This document shows, one piece after another, positions 1 to 8,377 of a stretch of 64,000 nt of DNA (positions are counted from its first letter, which is position 1; the number at the start of each line of letters is the position of its first letter). Under the pieces are notes generated by a model. That model was given only the letters and a program-made list of their open reading frames with translations, was not told the origin of the DNA and did no database searches. The stretch lies in contig NZ_JBBOOK010000001.1 of assembly GCF_038003045.1 (NCBI RefSeq), positions 744,001 through 808,000 of the forward strand, in the 5' to 3' direction. The stretch comes from Sporosarcina sp. FSL W7-1349 (GTDB lineage: Bacteria > Bacillota > Bacilli > Bacillales_A > Planococcaceae). The position numbers and the translations under genes are program-made.

Positions 1-2
1 AA

Positions 3-791
3 CAAGTTGTCGACAAGAAAAAAGGGCGTCGGATAGCGGATCAAGTGGTTAAAGTGCATTTGAAAGATGGGCAGGAGCAGTGGATCCTTGTCCATGTGGA
101 AGTGCAAAGTTCGAATGAAGAGGATTTTTCCAAGCGGATGTTTCAATACTTCTATCGAATTTACGACCGCCATGAGAAGAAAATTGTAGCGGTTGCAATT
201 ATGACATCTCCAGAGCATAACATCTATCCGAACGAGTTCAGCTACTCTTATTTTGGCACGACGCTTCATTATGCGTATACTACTCATAAGATAGTTGATT
301 ACGATTTCGAGCCATTACGACGTTCGGAGAATTTATTTAGCAAAATCGTACTCGCAGCCAAATACATGCATGCGACGAAGGAACGAGACTGGCACCGCTA
401 TGTCTTCAAAAGGAAATTGATGCGTGAAGTAGTGCGCAATCGAGCCTACTCACGAACAGCAGTGCAGGCTATTCTTCATTTTGTCGATTATTTGTTACGA
501 CTGCCGAAAGAATACGAACAGAAACTAGCGGAAACGATGTACCCCGTACTCGGAAAGGAGAAGGAACTGATGGAACTTTACAATAAGGACAATGCCTCAC
601 CGACCATATCGAATGCGTTTGAAATGGAACGGATGGAAGGGATAAAAGAAGGAGAATTGAAAGGAAAGATGGAAGAACGCCGGAATATCGCCCGGAAACT
701 TCTAGAACAACAACTGCCGATTGAAACAATTATCGCCGCCACAGAACTATCCGTTGAGGAAGTGGAAGCGCTAAGAGTGCAGTTCGAATAA
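3..791 (+). CDS. Rpn-type PD-(D/E)XK nuclease/transposase-like protein (5' end outside window)
   Basis: The reading frame is open to the first base of the window, so the true start lies upstream; the first in-window start (GTG at 45) is internal. The visible part carries the LVHVEVQ block, which in this family is part of the nuclease core, followed by aromatic-rich helices and a charged C-terminal tail (about residues 200-250) of the type seen in Rpn recombination-promoting nuclease/putative transposase proteins. These are often numerous, mobile-element-related genes in Bacillota. Role inferred from family only: nicking or cleaving DNA and stimulating recombination. The missing N-terminus prevents checking the first catalytic acid. 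Confidence 0.7.
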   Translation, partial: QVVDKKKGRRIADQVVKVHLKDGQEQWILVHVEVQSSNEEDFSKRMFQYFYRIYDRHEKKIVAVAIMTSPEHNIYPNEFSYSYFGTTLHYAYTTHKIVDYDFEPLRRSENLFSKIVLAAKYMHATKERDWHRYVFKRKLMREVVRNRAYSRTAVQAILHFVDYLLRLPKEYEQKLAETMYPVLGKEKELMELYNKDNASPTISNAFEMERMEGIKEGELKGKMEERRNIARKLLEQQLPIETIIAATELSVEEVEALRVQFE

Positions 792-797
792 AAGAGA

Positions 798-825
798 CCC
801 CGCACGGATTTTGAATCGTGCGGGG
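798..825 (+). terminator. hairpin after the Rpn-type gene
   Basis: CCCCGCACG pairs with CGTGCGGGG, extended by GATT/AATC in the loop, 7 bases after the stop codon. There is no strong T-run after it, so termination may be inefficient. Confidence 0.6.
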
Positions 826-1090
826 TACATAATCCATCCATACACTAAAGTCGCTTGAATAGCAGGGTAGATTCCAAATCGGACAAGCCCAAGTCGAACA
901 TCATCATGGCAGGAGAACTTTGCCGATGAGAATAAAGCGAAAATGAAATGGGAAGCGGGCATTCAAACCATCCGGGGACAACTCTCTTATAAAAACAGAG
1001 TTCGCAAAATTGAGAGAAAATACTATCCATTAAAATAAACTCTTGTTATAGTAGAGATATGCTAGGTTCACCTTCGAAGAAGAGAAGGGA
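826..1090. other. intergenic stretch, nothing firm
   Basis: The gap between the Rpn-type gene and the MFS transporter shows no convincing gene, repeat or riboswitch. Short open frames on the minus strand lack ribosome sites. The transporter promoter should lie in its right half, but no clean -35/-10 pair could be picked. Confidence 0.5.
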
Positions 1091-1104
1091 AGCAAGGGGG
1101 TGGC

Positions 1105-2334
1105 ATGTTGGGGGAACAACCGGTTTGGAAATACGCTTTTGCCAGTGTCATGGTGACAATCAGCACACTCGGCTTTGCGAGGATGTCTTACGGAATTTTA
1201 ATGCCTTTTATGAAAGATAGTTTATCGCTTTCTTATGAGCAGGCCGGCATGCTGGCGACGACGAATTCGATCGGCTATTTGGGGATGGTCTTGTTTGCCG
1301 GGATTTTGGCAGCGAAATGGGGATCGCGCAAGCTCGTTGTGCTTGGCACTTTTATCGTAGCGCTTTCTTTAATGTATTTGGCGTCCGTCCATAGCTACGG
1401 TGCAGCATTGACAGGAATGGCTTTGCTCGGAATTGGTACCGCTTTCACCTACACGCCGCTCGTTAACATTATCGTCGGCTGGTTCCCACATCGTCGGGGG
1501 CTGATGATCGGCTTCATGGTGAGCGGCCTCGGGCTCGGAACGCTCATTTCCAGTACACTCGTCCCATTTTTCACGACGTGGTTCGAACTGGAAGGGTGGC
1601 GGCAATTGTGGTTCTTCTACGGTATCTTGTCCGTCTTGTCCACGTTGACGGCGCTGCTTATTCTACGCGATCCGCCGGTTCCTTTATTGAATGAAGGGCA
1701 AAAAAAGCAATCGCTTTGGAAAGAAGTGTATTTACATAAGCGGGTGCTGTTGGTGGCGGGCATCTATGGATTAATCGGATTCGCTTACTTGATTCCGCAA
1801 AGTTTTTTATTCAGTTTCATCCTGGAAGCGGGCATTAACCCCTACCAGGCGGGCCAGATTATGGCGCTCGGCGGCATCATGTCCATTTTCAGCGGGCCGC
1901 TCTGGGGGAGCATTTCCGATAAGATTGGACGGAAACGGTCGCTGCTTATCACATTGATCATCGGTTCCTTTTCCATGGTGCTGCCTGTCGTCTTTCCGGC
2001 AGCGCTCGGCTTCATCATCAGCCAATTTTTATGGGGAGTCACCGTAGTCGGCATGCTATCGCTCATTCAGGCGTTGTCCACGGAGCAGATTCATCCGTCC
2101 TACGCACCGATCGCTCTTGGCTACGTTACAATCTATTTTGCGGCGGGGCAATTGCTTGGTCCGGGGCTGGGCGGCTGGATCATTGATAATGTCGGCGGGA
2201 TTCCTGCTGCACTGCTGTTATGCGCAGGACTGTTGCTCATCGCTTTCCTCATGTCCTTCAAGATGGAAAAGCGAAGCGTCGAGCAACCCGTCGCCGAGTC
2301 GTTCGTTCATTCACCTAAAACTACCAATCCGTGA
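1105..2334 (+). CDS. MFS transporter (YbfB/YjiJ-like)
   Basis: A 409-residue protein with about twelve hydrophobic segments in two halves separated by a polar loop around residue 195-210 (KKQSLWKEVYLHKR). The SDKIGRKRS motif in loop 8-9 and a GSRK motif after TM2-3 are typical of the major facilitator superfamily. The N-terminal GFARMSYGILMPFM stretch resembles the YbfB/YjiJ branch, whose substrates are mostly unknown. The ATG is preceded by AAGGGGG. It is a single gene, closed by a terminator. Substrate not predictable here. Confidence 0.8.
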   Translation: MLGEQPVWKYAFASVMVTISTLGFARMSYGILMPFMKDSLSLSYEQAGMLATTNSIGYLGMVLFAGILAAKWGSRKLVVLGTFIVALSLMYLASVHSYGAALTGMALLGIGTAFTYTPLVNIIVGWFPHRRGLMIGFMVSGLGLGTLISSTLVPFFTTWFELEGWRQLWFFYGILSVLSTLTALLILRDPPVPLLNEGQKKQSLWKEVYLHKRVLLVAGIYGLIGFAYLIPQSFLFSFILEAGINPYQAGQIMALGGIMSIFSGPLWGSISDKIGRKRSLLITLIIGSFSMVLPVVFPAALGFIISQFLWGVTVVGMLSLIQALSTEQIHPSYAPIALGYVTIYFAAGQLLGPGLGGWIIDNVGGIPAALLLCAGLLLIAFLMSFKMEKRSVEQPVAESFVHSPKTTNP

Positions 2335-2379
2335 GTCGAGATTGCCGGATTCACTTCAGAGGTGCACATTAAATCGAAA

Positions 2380-2424
2380 AAAAACACGCACTGCATTTCA
2401 CAACGAAATGCAAGTGCGTTTTTC
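2380..2424. terminator. bidirectional terminator
   Basis: AAAACACGCACTGCATTTC pairs with GAAATGCAAGTGCGTTTTT (one bulge) around a short ACAAC loop. A-rich and T-rich flanks make it usable by the MFS gene and by the convergent gene ending at 2432. Confidence 0.85.
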
Positions 2425-2431
2425 TTTGCTT

Positions 2432-3022
2432 CTAATCCTCCCAATAAAAAATAGCATCTTTGACTACATACTCTTTAGGTCTACTATAAATCGTTCGAAT
2501 CTTCGTTTGAAAAGGCAATGGTTGATTCATTTCTTCAGCTTCCAACAGTTCATAATCAAACTCTTTTAAGACCTGTTTCAATTTTTCTGCAATTTTTCGG
2601 AACTTTCCGCTTACCTTTAATGAATTGAGACCACCCAGTAAAGAACCATAGGCCCCACCAACTATTTCGTCCGTTTCGATCTGAATTGTTTTATATCTGT
2701 CATCCTCGCCCATGATGGCTACAGATGCTAACCGACAAATATCAACAATAATTCCATCCGTCTTTATCATTCGACGACCGGACTTTTCTTCAACGACTAT
2801 CACATCCTCTTTTTGATAACAAAAAAACTCAACAAAGGAGGCGTAACCGCTGCCAAAATGATCCCACTCTGCTTCACAAACTACATTTGGAATCCGGTTT
2901 ATTCGATGAAATAACCGTCGGATATGTGCTTCAATTTCCTGCTCATTCTTTGTATCATAGGGGAACTTGTTCCCAACAATTTTTCCTTCAATTAAATCTT
3001 GTAATTGTTCATGAGAAAACAT
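2432..3022 (-). CDS. hypothetical protein, 196 residues
   Basis: Not recognised. The start was set at the ATG at 3022 (MFSHEQL), preceded by GAGGTG; a longer open frame upstream runs into a repeat element and is not likely coding. The product is soluble, mixed alpha/beta, with no signal peptide or membrane segment. The middle contains an acidic/charged core (VVEEKSGRRM) followed by a stretch about regulated input (IMGEDDRYKTIQIETDEIVGG). It is a lone gene, convergent with the MFS gene. Function unknown. Confidence 0.65.
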   Translation of the reverse strand: MFSHEQLQDLIEGKIVGNKFPYDTKNEQEIEAHIRRLFHRINRIPNVVCEAEWDHFGSGYASFVEFFCYQKEDVIVVEEKSGRRMIKTDGIIVDICRLASVAIMGEDDRYKTIQIETDEIVGGAYGSLLGGLNSLKVSGKFRKIAEKLKQVLKEFDYELLEAEEMNQPLPFQTKIRTIYSRPKEYVVKDAIFYWED

Positions 3023-3084
3023 AAGACACCTCGCAATCTTGTTTCTCTTACTATGTAAGTTGAAATAAATAATTTCTTCTAGCC

Positions 3085-3210
3085 GTTGATTTCCGTTACG
3101 AGCGGACGCTTTCCGCGGGCACGGCTTCAGCCTCCTCGTCACTGCGTTCCTGCGGGGTCTTCAGCTCGCGCTGTTCCCGCTGGAGTCGCCGCTCTGCACT
3201 CCAATTAACT
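3085..3210. repeat. dispersed intergenic repeat, GC-rich, with inverted ends
   Basis: A GC-rich block (GCGGACGCTTTCCGCGGGC ... GCTGTTCCCGCTGGAGTCGC) in otherwise A+T-rich intergenic DNA. The ends GTTGATT and AATTAAC are near-inverted. From memory this sequence type recurs in many Bacillaceae/Planococcaceae intergenic regions; only one copy lies in this window. Function unknown. It precedes the 2432-3022 gene on its upstream side. Confidence 0.6.
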
Positions 3211-3312
3211 AAGTTAATGGATAAAATAATAAATTTACTTTATATATACATAAAAACAAGAAAAGATAGCACAAAAATCCAATTACACACCTTTTTTGAC
3301 AATAATCCCCTC

Positions 3313-3360
3313 TTGAATACCGGCAAATTCTCAAGCTATACTATATAGAACGAACGTTCC
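3313..3360 (+). promoter_or_regulatory. uvrX promoter with LexA (SOS) box
   Basis: TTGAAT at 3313 and TATACT at 3337 are spaced by 18 bases. GAAC-GAAC-GTTC at 3348-3359 exactly fits the Bacillus LexA half-site pattern GAAC-N4-GTTC and overlaps the expected transcription start, so LexA binding would block initiation. Confidence 0.75.
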
Positions 3361-3379
3361 TACAACAAGGAGAATGCCT

Positions 3380-4636
3380 ATGTATGAACAGTTGCCCAAT
3401 CGAAGTATTCTCTGCCTCGACATGCGCAGCTTTTACGCCAGCTGCTCGGCAGCAATCGAAGGGGTGGATGTCATGGATACGCCGATTGCCATCATTGGGA
3501 ATAAAGAGCGAAAAGGCGGTGTCGTCCTCGCCGCTTCGCCTCCCCTCAAACAGCAATTCGGCATCCGGACCGGCATGCGGCTCTATGAAATCCCGGATGA
3601 CCCCGCCATCCAGCTGATCGAGCCAAAAATGCAGTTCTATATCGACGTCTCGATGGCAATCACCCGACTGCTGCATCGCTATGTGCCGAAGGAAGCGATC
3701 CATGCCTACAGTATTGATGAAAGTTTCATCGACTTGACCGGAACAGAGCGCCTATGGGGTCCGCCCGCCGAGACGGCCGCGCGCATCCGGGATGATCTGT
3801 ACACTCAATTCCAGCTGCGCTCCGCCTGCGGGATGGGGCCGAACATGCTCCTTTCGAAACTGGCGCTCGATCTCGAGGCGAAGAAGACGGGGATCGCCCA
3901 CTGGCGGTACGAGGACGTGCCGGAAAAACTCTGGCCTGTCGCCCCGCTGAGCCGTATGTGGGGCATCGGCAGCCGCATGGAAAAGCGGCTGAACCGGATG
4001 GGCCTCTTTTCGATCGGCGATCTGGCCCGTACGCCGCTCGACCATCTTGAGAAGAAATTCGGCATCATGGGCAATCAATTGTATTACCATGCGCATGGCA
4101 TCGACCTATCCGACCTCGGCTTGCCGCCGCTCATCGAAGGGCAGGTCAGCTACGGAAAAGGGCAGGTCCTGTACCGCGATTATGTGAAGAGAGCAGACAT
4201 CCTCACCGTCCTGCTGGAAATGTGCGAAGATGTGGCGATGCGCGCGAGGCAAGCAGGAAGGATGGGGCGCACCCTCCATCTGGCGGTCAGCTATTCGAAG
4301 CATGCGCTCGGGGGAGGATTCGGCCGGTCGCGCACGATGGCGGAAGCGACGAATGATACGATGGTCATCTACCGGCTTTGCACGGAACTGCTCGATGAGT
4401 TCCATGACGGACGCCCGGTGCGCCAATTGTATATCAGCCTCGGCAATCTGGAAGAGGAGCATTCCATGCAGCTTAGCTTGTTTGACGAGCAGAAGTGGCG
4501 AAACCGGCAACTTGGCGAAACGATGGACGCGCTCCGCATTAAATACGGGTCCAACGCCGTGCTCCGCGCCGCCTCCTACACCGAAGCGGGGACAGCAATT
4601 GAACGCGCCAAACTGATTGGCGGGCATTTTAAATAA
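3380..4636 (+). CDS. uvrX: Y-family DNA polymerase, UvrX/YqjW type
   Basis: A translesion polymerase that copies past damaged template bases. The N-terminal LCLDMRSFYAS block holds the first metal-binding Asp, and SIDESFIDLTG (about residues 115-125) holds the catalytic DE pair. A helix-hairpin-helix thumb region (MWGIGSRMEKRLNRMG) and a C-terminal little-finger domain follow. Overall match is to B. subtilis YqjW/UvrX rather than to DinB proper. The ATG at 3380 is chosen over 3374 because AAGGAG sits 7 bases ahead of it. A LexA box in the promoter predicts SOS induction. Its usual YolD-like partner is not adjacent but lies at 6604. Confidence 0.88.
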   Translation: MYEQLPNRSILCLDMRSFYASCSAAIEGVDVMDTPIAIIGNKERKGGVVLAASPPLKQQFGIRTGMRLYEIPDDPAIQLIEPKMQFYIDVSMAITRLLHRYVPKEAIHAYSIDESFIDLTGTERLWGPPAETAARIRDDLYTQFQLRSACGMGPNMLLSKLALDLEAKKTGIAHWRYEDVPEKLWPVAPLSRMWGIGSRMEKRLNRMGLFSIGDLARTPLDHLEKKFGIMGNQLYYHAHGIDLSDLGLPPLIEGQVSYGKGQVLYRDYVKRADILTVLLEMCEDVAMRARQAGRMGRTLHLAVSYSKHALGGGFGRSRTMAEATNDTMVIYRLCTELLDEFHDGRPVRQLYISLGNLEEEHSMQLSLFDEQKWRNRQLGETMDALRIKYGSNAVLRAASYTEAGTAIERAKLIGGHFK

Positions 4637-4731
4637 ATTCGCCGCGTCTCTGCCCGGCGGTAGTCGTCGCTCCCTCCTGCGGCGCATAGAATGAGGGGAG
4701 CATTCATTTTGCGCAGAAGGGAGGGAGTGGA

Positions 4732-5097
4732 GTGGGGAAACAGCTGCTCAAGATTGCGGTCGTCTATTTTCTGATCGGGATTGCTTTTGGCTTATATATG
4801 TCTATTACTCATGTGTTCCATTTGGCGACTGTGCATGTGCACGTCAACCTGCTCGGCTGGATGTCGCTGGCCATCATCGGCATCATGTATCATCTCTACC
4901 CGCAATTGGCGGGGACCCGATGTGCCAAAACCCATTTTTGGCTGCATAATATCGGCTTGCCTGTCATGATGATCGGGATTGCGCTGGCCATTTTGACATC
5001 GAACCCTATTTTCTTTTTGACGGCCACGATTGGCGGAGTCATTACCGTTATCGGCATCTTCTTTTTCGGCTTCAATGTCTTGCGGAACCTGAAATAA
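4732..5097 (+). CDS. small oxidase subunit I-like membrane protein
   Basis: A 121-residue protein with four hydrophobic segments. HVHVNLLGW and the MYHLYP stretch resemble heme-ligand helices of heme-copper oxidase subunit I, though the protein is far too short to be an oxidase. Similar short proteins are commonly labelled cytochrome-c oxidase-like in Bacillota; a heme or copper role is inference. Starts at GTG behind GGGAGGGAGTGG. Single gene, closed by a strong terminator shared with ilvA. Confidence 0.6.
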   Translation: MGKQLLKIAVVYFLIGIAFGLYMSITHVFHLATVHVHVNLLGWMSLAIIGIMYHLYPQLAGTRCAKTHFWLHNIGLPVMMIGIALAILTSNPIFFLTATIGGVITVIGIFFFGFNVLRNLK

Positions 5098-5110
5098 GCT
5101 CGGATACGAA

Positions 5111-5144
5111 AAGCCGTCAGCCCGGGAATAGGGGGCTGACGGCT
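5111..5144. terminator. bidirectional terminator between convergent genes
   Basis: AGCCGTCAGCCC pairs with GGGCTGACGGCT around a short loop; A-run before and TAAAATT after. It serves the gene ending at 5097 and ilvA on the other strand. Confidence 0.85.
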
Positions 5145-5151
5145 AAAATTA

Positions 5152-6426
5152 TCAGATGAGTAGATCGAACAACGTATGGTCGTTATTAATCTCTTTGTAT
5201 TCGAAGCCGCATTTGTTCATGCGCTCGATAAGGCCAGGATAATCCTCTTTGTTTTTCAGCTCCAGGCCGACAAGCCCCGGGCCGCTCTCTTTATTGTTCT
5301 TTTTCGTGTATTCGAAAGTCGTGATGTCGTCATCCGGACCGAGCACTTCATCCAGAAACTGTCGCAGCGCCCCGGCGCGTTGTGGGAAATTGACGATGAA
5401 GTAGTAGAGCAATCCTTCGTAAATCAAAGACTTTTCCTTGATTTCCTGCATCCGGCCGATATCATTGTTTCCGCCGCTGATGACGCAGACGACGTTTTTG
5501 CCTTTGATCTGCTCTTTATAGAAATCAAGGGCCGCAATCGACAAGGCCCCTGCCGGTTCTGCGATGATTGCATGAAGATTATACAGTTCCAAGATGGTCG
5601 TACATACTTTGCCTTCCGGAACCGGAACGATATCCGACAAATATTTGCGGCATAGATCATAGGTCAGGCTGCCGACACATTGGACGGCCGCCCCGTCGAC
5701 GAATTTATCGATGGACGGCAAGGAGATCGGTCCTTTATTCGCAAGGGCCGCCTGCATGCTCACCGCGCCTGCCGGTTCTACGCCGATCATCTTCGTATGC
5801 GGCGAGACATTCTTAATGTAGGTGCTGAGTCCAGCCATGAGACCGCCTCCGCCGATGCCTGCGAAAACGAAGTCGATCGGTTCCTCGATATCATTCATGA
5901 TTTCCACCGCGACGGTCCCTTGTCCCGCCACGATATCCAAGTCATCGAATGGATGGATGAACAGCCGGTCTTCCGCTGTTGCGCAAGCCATCGCATTGGC
6001 TGACGAGTCATCGAATGTATCGCCCGCCAAGATGATTTCGATCTGGTCGCGGCCGAACATCCGCACTTGGTTGACCTTTTGCTTCGGTGTTGTCTGCGGC
6101 ATGAAGATCTTGCCGTGGATGCCGAGCTGGGCGCACGCATGGGCTACACCTTGTGCATGGTTGCCGGCGCTCGCACAAACAATCCCTTTTTCCCGTGCCA
6201 GCTTCTCGACCTTTTTGATTTTATAATAAGCGCCTCGCAATTTGAAGGAACGGACATATTGCAAATCTTCCCGCTTGATATACACATGGCAATCGTATTT
6301 TTCGGAAAGTTGCTCGTTTAATTGCAATGGCGTATGGATGACCACATCTTTTAAAAATTGATGCGCTTTTAAAATATCTTCGACATGCATCGTCTTCTCT
6401 TCCTTTTCCGCTTGTTTCATCGCCAT
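5152..6426 (-). CDS. ilvA: threonine dehydratase (threonine ammonia-lyase)
   Basis: PLP enzyme converting threonine to 2-oxobutanoate and ammonia, the first step toward isoleucine. The PLP lysine is in VRSFKLRGAYY, GGGGLMAG is the phosphate-binding glycine loop, and SGGNND follows near the end of the catalytic domain. The C-terminal 90 residues (YYFIVNFPQRAGALRQFL) form an ACT-like regulatory domain, as in the biosynthetic, isoleucine-sensitive form. The ATG at 6426 is chosen because GTGGAGG lies just upstream. It stands alone, not with other ilv genes. Confident. Confidence 0.92.
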   Translation of the reverse strand: MAMKQAEKEEKTMHVEDILKAHQFLKDVVIHTPLQLNEQLSEKYDCHVYIKREDLQYVRSFKLRGAYYKIKKVEKLAREKGIVCASAGNHAQGVAHACAQLGIHGKIFMPQTTPKQKVNQVRMFGRDQIEIILAGDTFDDSSANAMACATAEDRLFIHPFDDLDIVAGQGTVAVEIMNDIEEPIDFVFAGIGGGGLMAGLSTYIKNVSPHTKMIGVEPAGAVSMQAALANKGPISLPSIDKFVDGAAVQCVGSLTYDLCRKYLSDIVPVPEGKVCTTILELYNLHAIIAEPAGALSIAALDFYKEQIKGKNVVCVISGGNNDIGRMQEIKEKSLIYEGLLYYFIVNFPQRAGALRQFLDEVLGPDDDITTFEYTKKNNKESGPGLVGLELKNKEDYPGLIERMNKCGFEYKEINNDHTLFDLLI

Positions 6427-6540
6427 ATTATTACCTCCACTATCAATTGAACATTTTACAATGATAACATGAAATCTGAAGGGTGTGTAAATATTCACAA
6501 ATATTTTTGAATGAAATTAGAACGAATACAGGAAGGCGAA

Positions 6541-6584
6541 TTGCTTTTCCCGGTTGTTTTCCTTTAGAATAGAAACAAACGTTC
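6541..6584 (+). promoter_or_regulatory. promoter with LexA-like box for the YolD-like gene
   Basis: TTGCTT at 6541 and TAGAAT at 6565 are 18 bases apart. AAAC-AAAC-GTTC at 6573-6584 matches the GAAC-N4-GTTC LexA pattern except for the first base, and lies at the same place relative to the -10 as the uvrX box. Confidence 0.6.
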
Positions 6585-6603
6585 TTACAAGGAGGTGTTG
6601 ACA

Positions 6604-6936
6604 TTGATCCGAGATCGGGGACGGATAAAATGGACGGCGATGATGTTGCCGGAGCATGTCCAGAAATTGCGGGAGTGGCACGAAGAAGAGCATCTCCCAC
6701 AGAAAAAGGAGCCGGATGAACAGCAATTCGAGGAGTGGAATCGGCTGATGGCCGAAGCACTGGCAGAGGGATTTCCGCTTGCCATTACGTTTTGGCAGGG
6801 AGGAAAACCATGCACGGTGGAAGGCGTGATCGGCCATATCGACACGGCCTATTCCGTGCTGCGGCTCGTCTCGGTGGAAGGGGAGTCTTTCCTCATTCCG
6901 ATTCGAGCCATTGAACAGATGTCAGGAACCGGATGA
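6604..6936 (+). CDS. YolD-like protein
   Basis: The N-terminal IRDRGRIKWTAMMLPEH segment is the hallmark of the YolD-like family, followed by a small beta-rich domain. In other Bacillus-group genomes YolD-like genes usually sit beside uvrX or dinB-type polymerases and are damage-induced; the biochemical role is not settled. The TTG at 6604 is taken as start (GGAGG 8 bases upstream); a GTG at 6595 overlaps the ribosome site and is less likely. A LexA-like box precedes it, so co-regulation with uvrX at 3380 is likely despite the separation by ilvA. Confidence 0.8.
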   Translation: MIRDRGRIKWTAMMLPEHVQKLREWHEEEHLPQKKEPDEQQFEEWNRLMAEALAEGFPLAITFWQGGKPCTVEGVIGHIDTAYSVLRLVSVEGESFLIPIRAIEQMSGTG

Positions 6937-6954
6937 TTGAAGGCCACTTTGGAG

Positions 6955-7240
6955 CAAGTACCACGCCTCCTGATGGATTGTCTTCATCCAGCTCCGGGCG
7001 CCAGGGGCTCGGAGGCATAAGCCAAAGCTGCTCGAGAAGCGTGCCTTAATTTCTGCAAAGTGCGCAGAAATACGGCAAATCGAACCCTTCGCTGTTCGAT
7101 TGGCAAAAAGCGCCTTTAGTGGAAAGCCCTCCGACGTACAGGATGTACTAGTGCCGACGTTGCGACAGGACGTCGCGACCTTAGTCGGCCAGCGCTTGTC
7201 GGGGCTAGACAGGCGCCCTGCGCTTTTGTCATAAACTGTT
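6955..7240. repeat. modular hairpin repeat array upstream of ccdA
   Basis: A gene-free stretch made of stacked stem-loops: GCCTTAATTTCTGC with GCAGAAAT, then AATCGAAC with GTTCGATT, then GTACAGGATGTAC and GCGACAGGACGTCGC, each with a CAGGA-G loop, ending in CTTAGTCGG. Outer arms GGGCGCCAGGGGCTCG and GGGGCTAGACAGGCGCCC are partly complementary. The same modules recur at 8889-8995 and 44914-45012. Function unknown; may act at RNA level or be a REP-like mobile sequence. Confidence 0.6.
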
Positions 7241-7312
7241 CACAGTCAAAATAGGCGTATTCCGGCGGCAATTTTGTTACGATTGGAGCAGATATATGAA
7301 GGGGAGAGAATG

Positions 7313-8023
7313 ATGGCAACAGATTTAAACTATCTTCTTGCGTTCGGAGCCGGCTTCCTCAGTTTCATCTCGCCTTGTACGTTGCCGCTTTATCCAGCGT
7401 TTGTCTCGTACATTACCGGCATGTCCCTAGAGGAATTGAAGCCGGATTCTAAACGGATGACGAAGAGCGGTATGCTCCACACGTTATTTTTCTTAATCGG
7501 GTTTTCAATCATTTTCATCGTCATTGGATTTGGAACGACATTCGTCGGCACATTTTTTATTGAAAACCAGGAATTGCTCAGACAAATCGGCGCCATCTTT
7601 ATCGTTCTGTTCGGTTTGATGATCATCGGCCTATTTACGCCCGAGTTCTTAATGAAGGAACGGAAGCTCCAATTTAAAAATCGGCCGGCGGGTTACTTTG
7701 GGACCCTGTTGATCGGGATCGCCTTTGCCGCAGGATGGCAGCCTTGTTCCGGTCCAATTATCGGCTCGATCATCTTCCTAGCCGGGACCAACCCGGGTTC
7801 AGGCATGATCTATATGCTTCTCTATGTGCTCGGTTTTGCCATTCCATTTTTTGTATTGTCGTTCTTTATTACACGGCTTACGTGGATTCGTAAACACAAT
7901 GCACTCATTATGAAAATCGGCGGCTACGTCATGATTGCCGTCGGGATTTTACTATTCTTTAACGGATTGCAGTGGCTGACTAGTATCTTGAGCCCGATTT
8001 TTGGGGATTTCCAAGGGTTTTAA
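7313..8023 (+). CDS. ccdA: thiol-disulfide carrier CcdA (cytochrome c biogenesis)
   Basis: Integral membrane protein with six hydrophobic segments that passes electrons from cytoplasmic thioredoxin to extracytoplasmic thiol enzymes, needed for c-type cytochrome maturation and for some spore functions. The paired redox cysteines are visible in SFISPCTLPLYP (TM1) and GWQPCSGPI (TM4). Two ATGs in tandem (7310, 7313); 7313 has better spacing from AAGGGGAG. Followed closely by a thioredoxin-like gene and ccdC, the usual neighbourhood in Bacillus except that a response regulator (yneI) takes the middle slot there. Confidence 0.9.
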   Translation: MATDLNYLLAFGAGFLSFISPCTLPLYPAFVSYITGMSLEELKPDSKRMTKSGMLHTLFFLIGFSIIFIVIGFGTTFVGTFFIENQELLRQIGAIFIVLFGLMIIGLFTPEFLMKERKLQFKNRPAGYFGTLLIGIAFAAGWQPCSGPIIGSIIFLAGTNPGSGMIYMLLYVLGFAIPFFVLSFFITRLTWIRKHNALIMKIGGYVMIAVGILLFFNGLQWLTSILSPIFGDFQGF

Positions 8024-8047
8024 TTAGAAAAAGAGGAGGAGTGAAGG

Positions 8048-8377
8048 ATGAAGGAAATCGGTTCGTTTCAGGAGTGGAGGGACATCGTAGAGCAAGAGCC
8101 GCAACTGGGACTCTTCGTCAAAACGAACCATTGCTCTGTCTGCGAAGGACTCTATCCTCAGGTGGCGGCCCTTGCGGAGCAGTACCCGTTCCCGTTCTAT
8201 CGGGTTAATGTGGCGGAAGTGCCGGAGATTGCAGGCCAGCTCGCCCTCTTCACCGCGCCCGTCGTCCTGCTGTTCCACGAAGGGAAAGAGATGGCGCGGT
8301 TCGCCCGATTTGTCCAGTTAGAGCAACTCAGACATCGGATGGATGAGCTGGAGAAGTGGGGCACGGCCGATGCTTAA
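8048..8377 (+). CDS. thioredoxin-like protein with CSVC motif
   Basis: A 109-residue thioredoxin-fold protein. The redox pair is in NHCSVCEG (residues about 29-32) and the cis-proline in TAPVVLLF. No signal peptide, so it should be cytoplasmic, consistent with being the electron donor to CcdA encoded 24 bases upstream; that partnership is inference. AGGAGG ribosome site. Its last bases overlap the start of ccdC, so the three genes look like one operon. Confidence 0.75.
   Translation: MKEIGSFQEWRDIVEQEPQLGLFVKTNHCSVCEGLYPQVAALAEQYPFPFYRVNVAEVPEIAGQLALFTAPVVLLFHEGKEMARFARFVQLEQLRHRMDELEKWGTADA

Noticed and set aside
2117..2569. 150-codon ORF overlapping the end of the MFS gene
   Set aside because: Shadow frame that crosses the terminator; no domain.
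3023..3142. N-terminal extension of the 2432-3022 gene
   Set aside because: Derived from the GC-rich dispersed repeat, with the good ribosome site placed at 3022.
4106..4687. 193-codon minus-strand ORF opposite uvrX
   Set aside because: Antisense shadow of a clear polymerase gene in GC-rich DNA.
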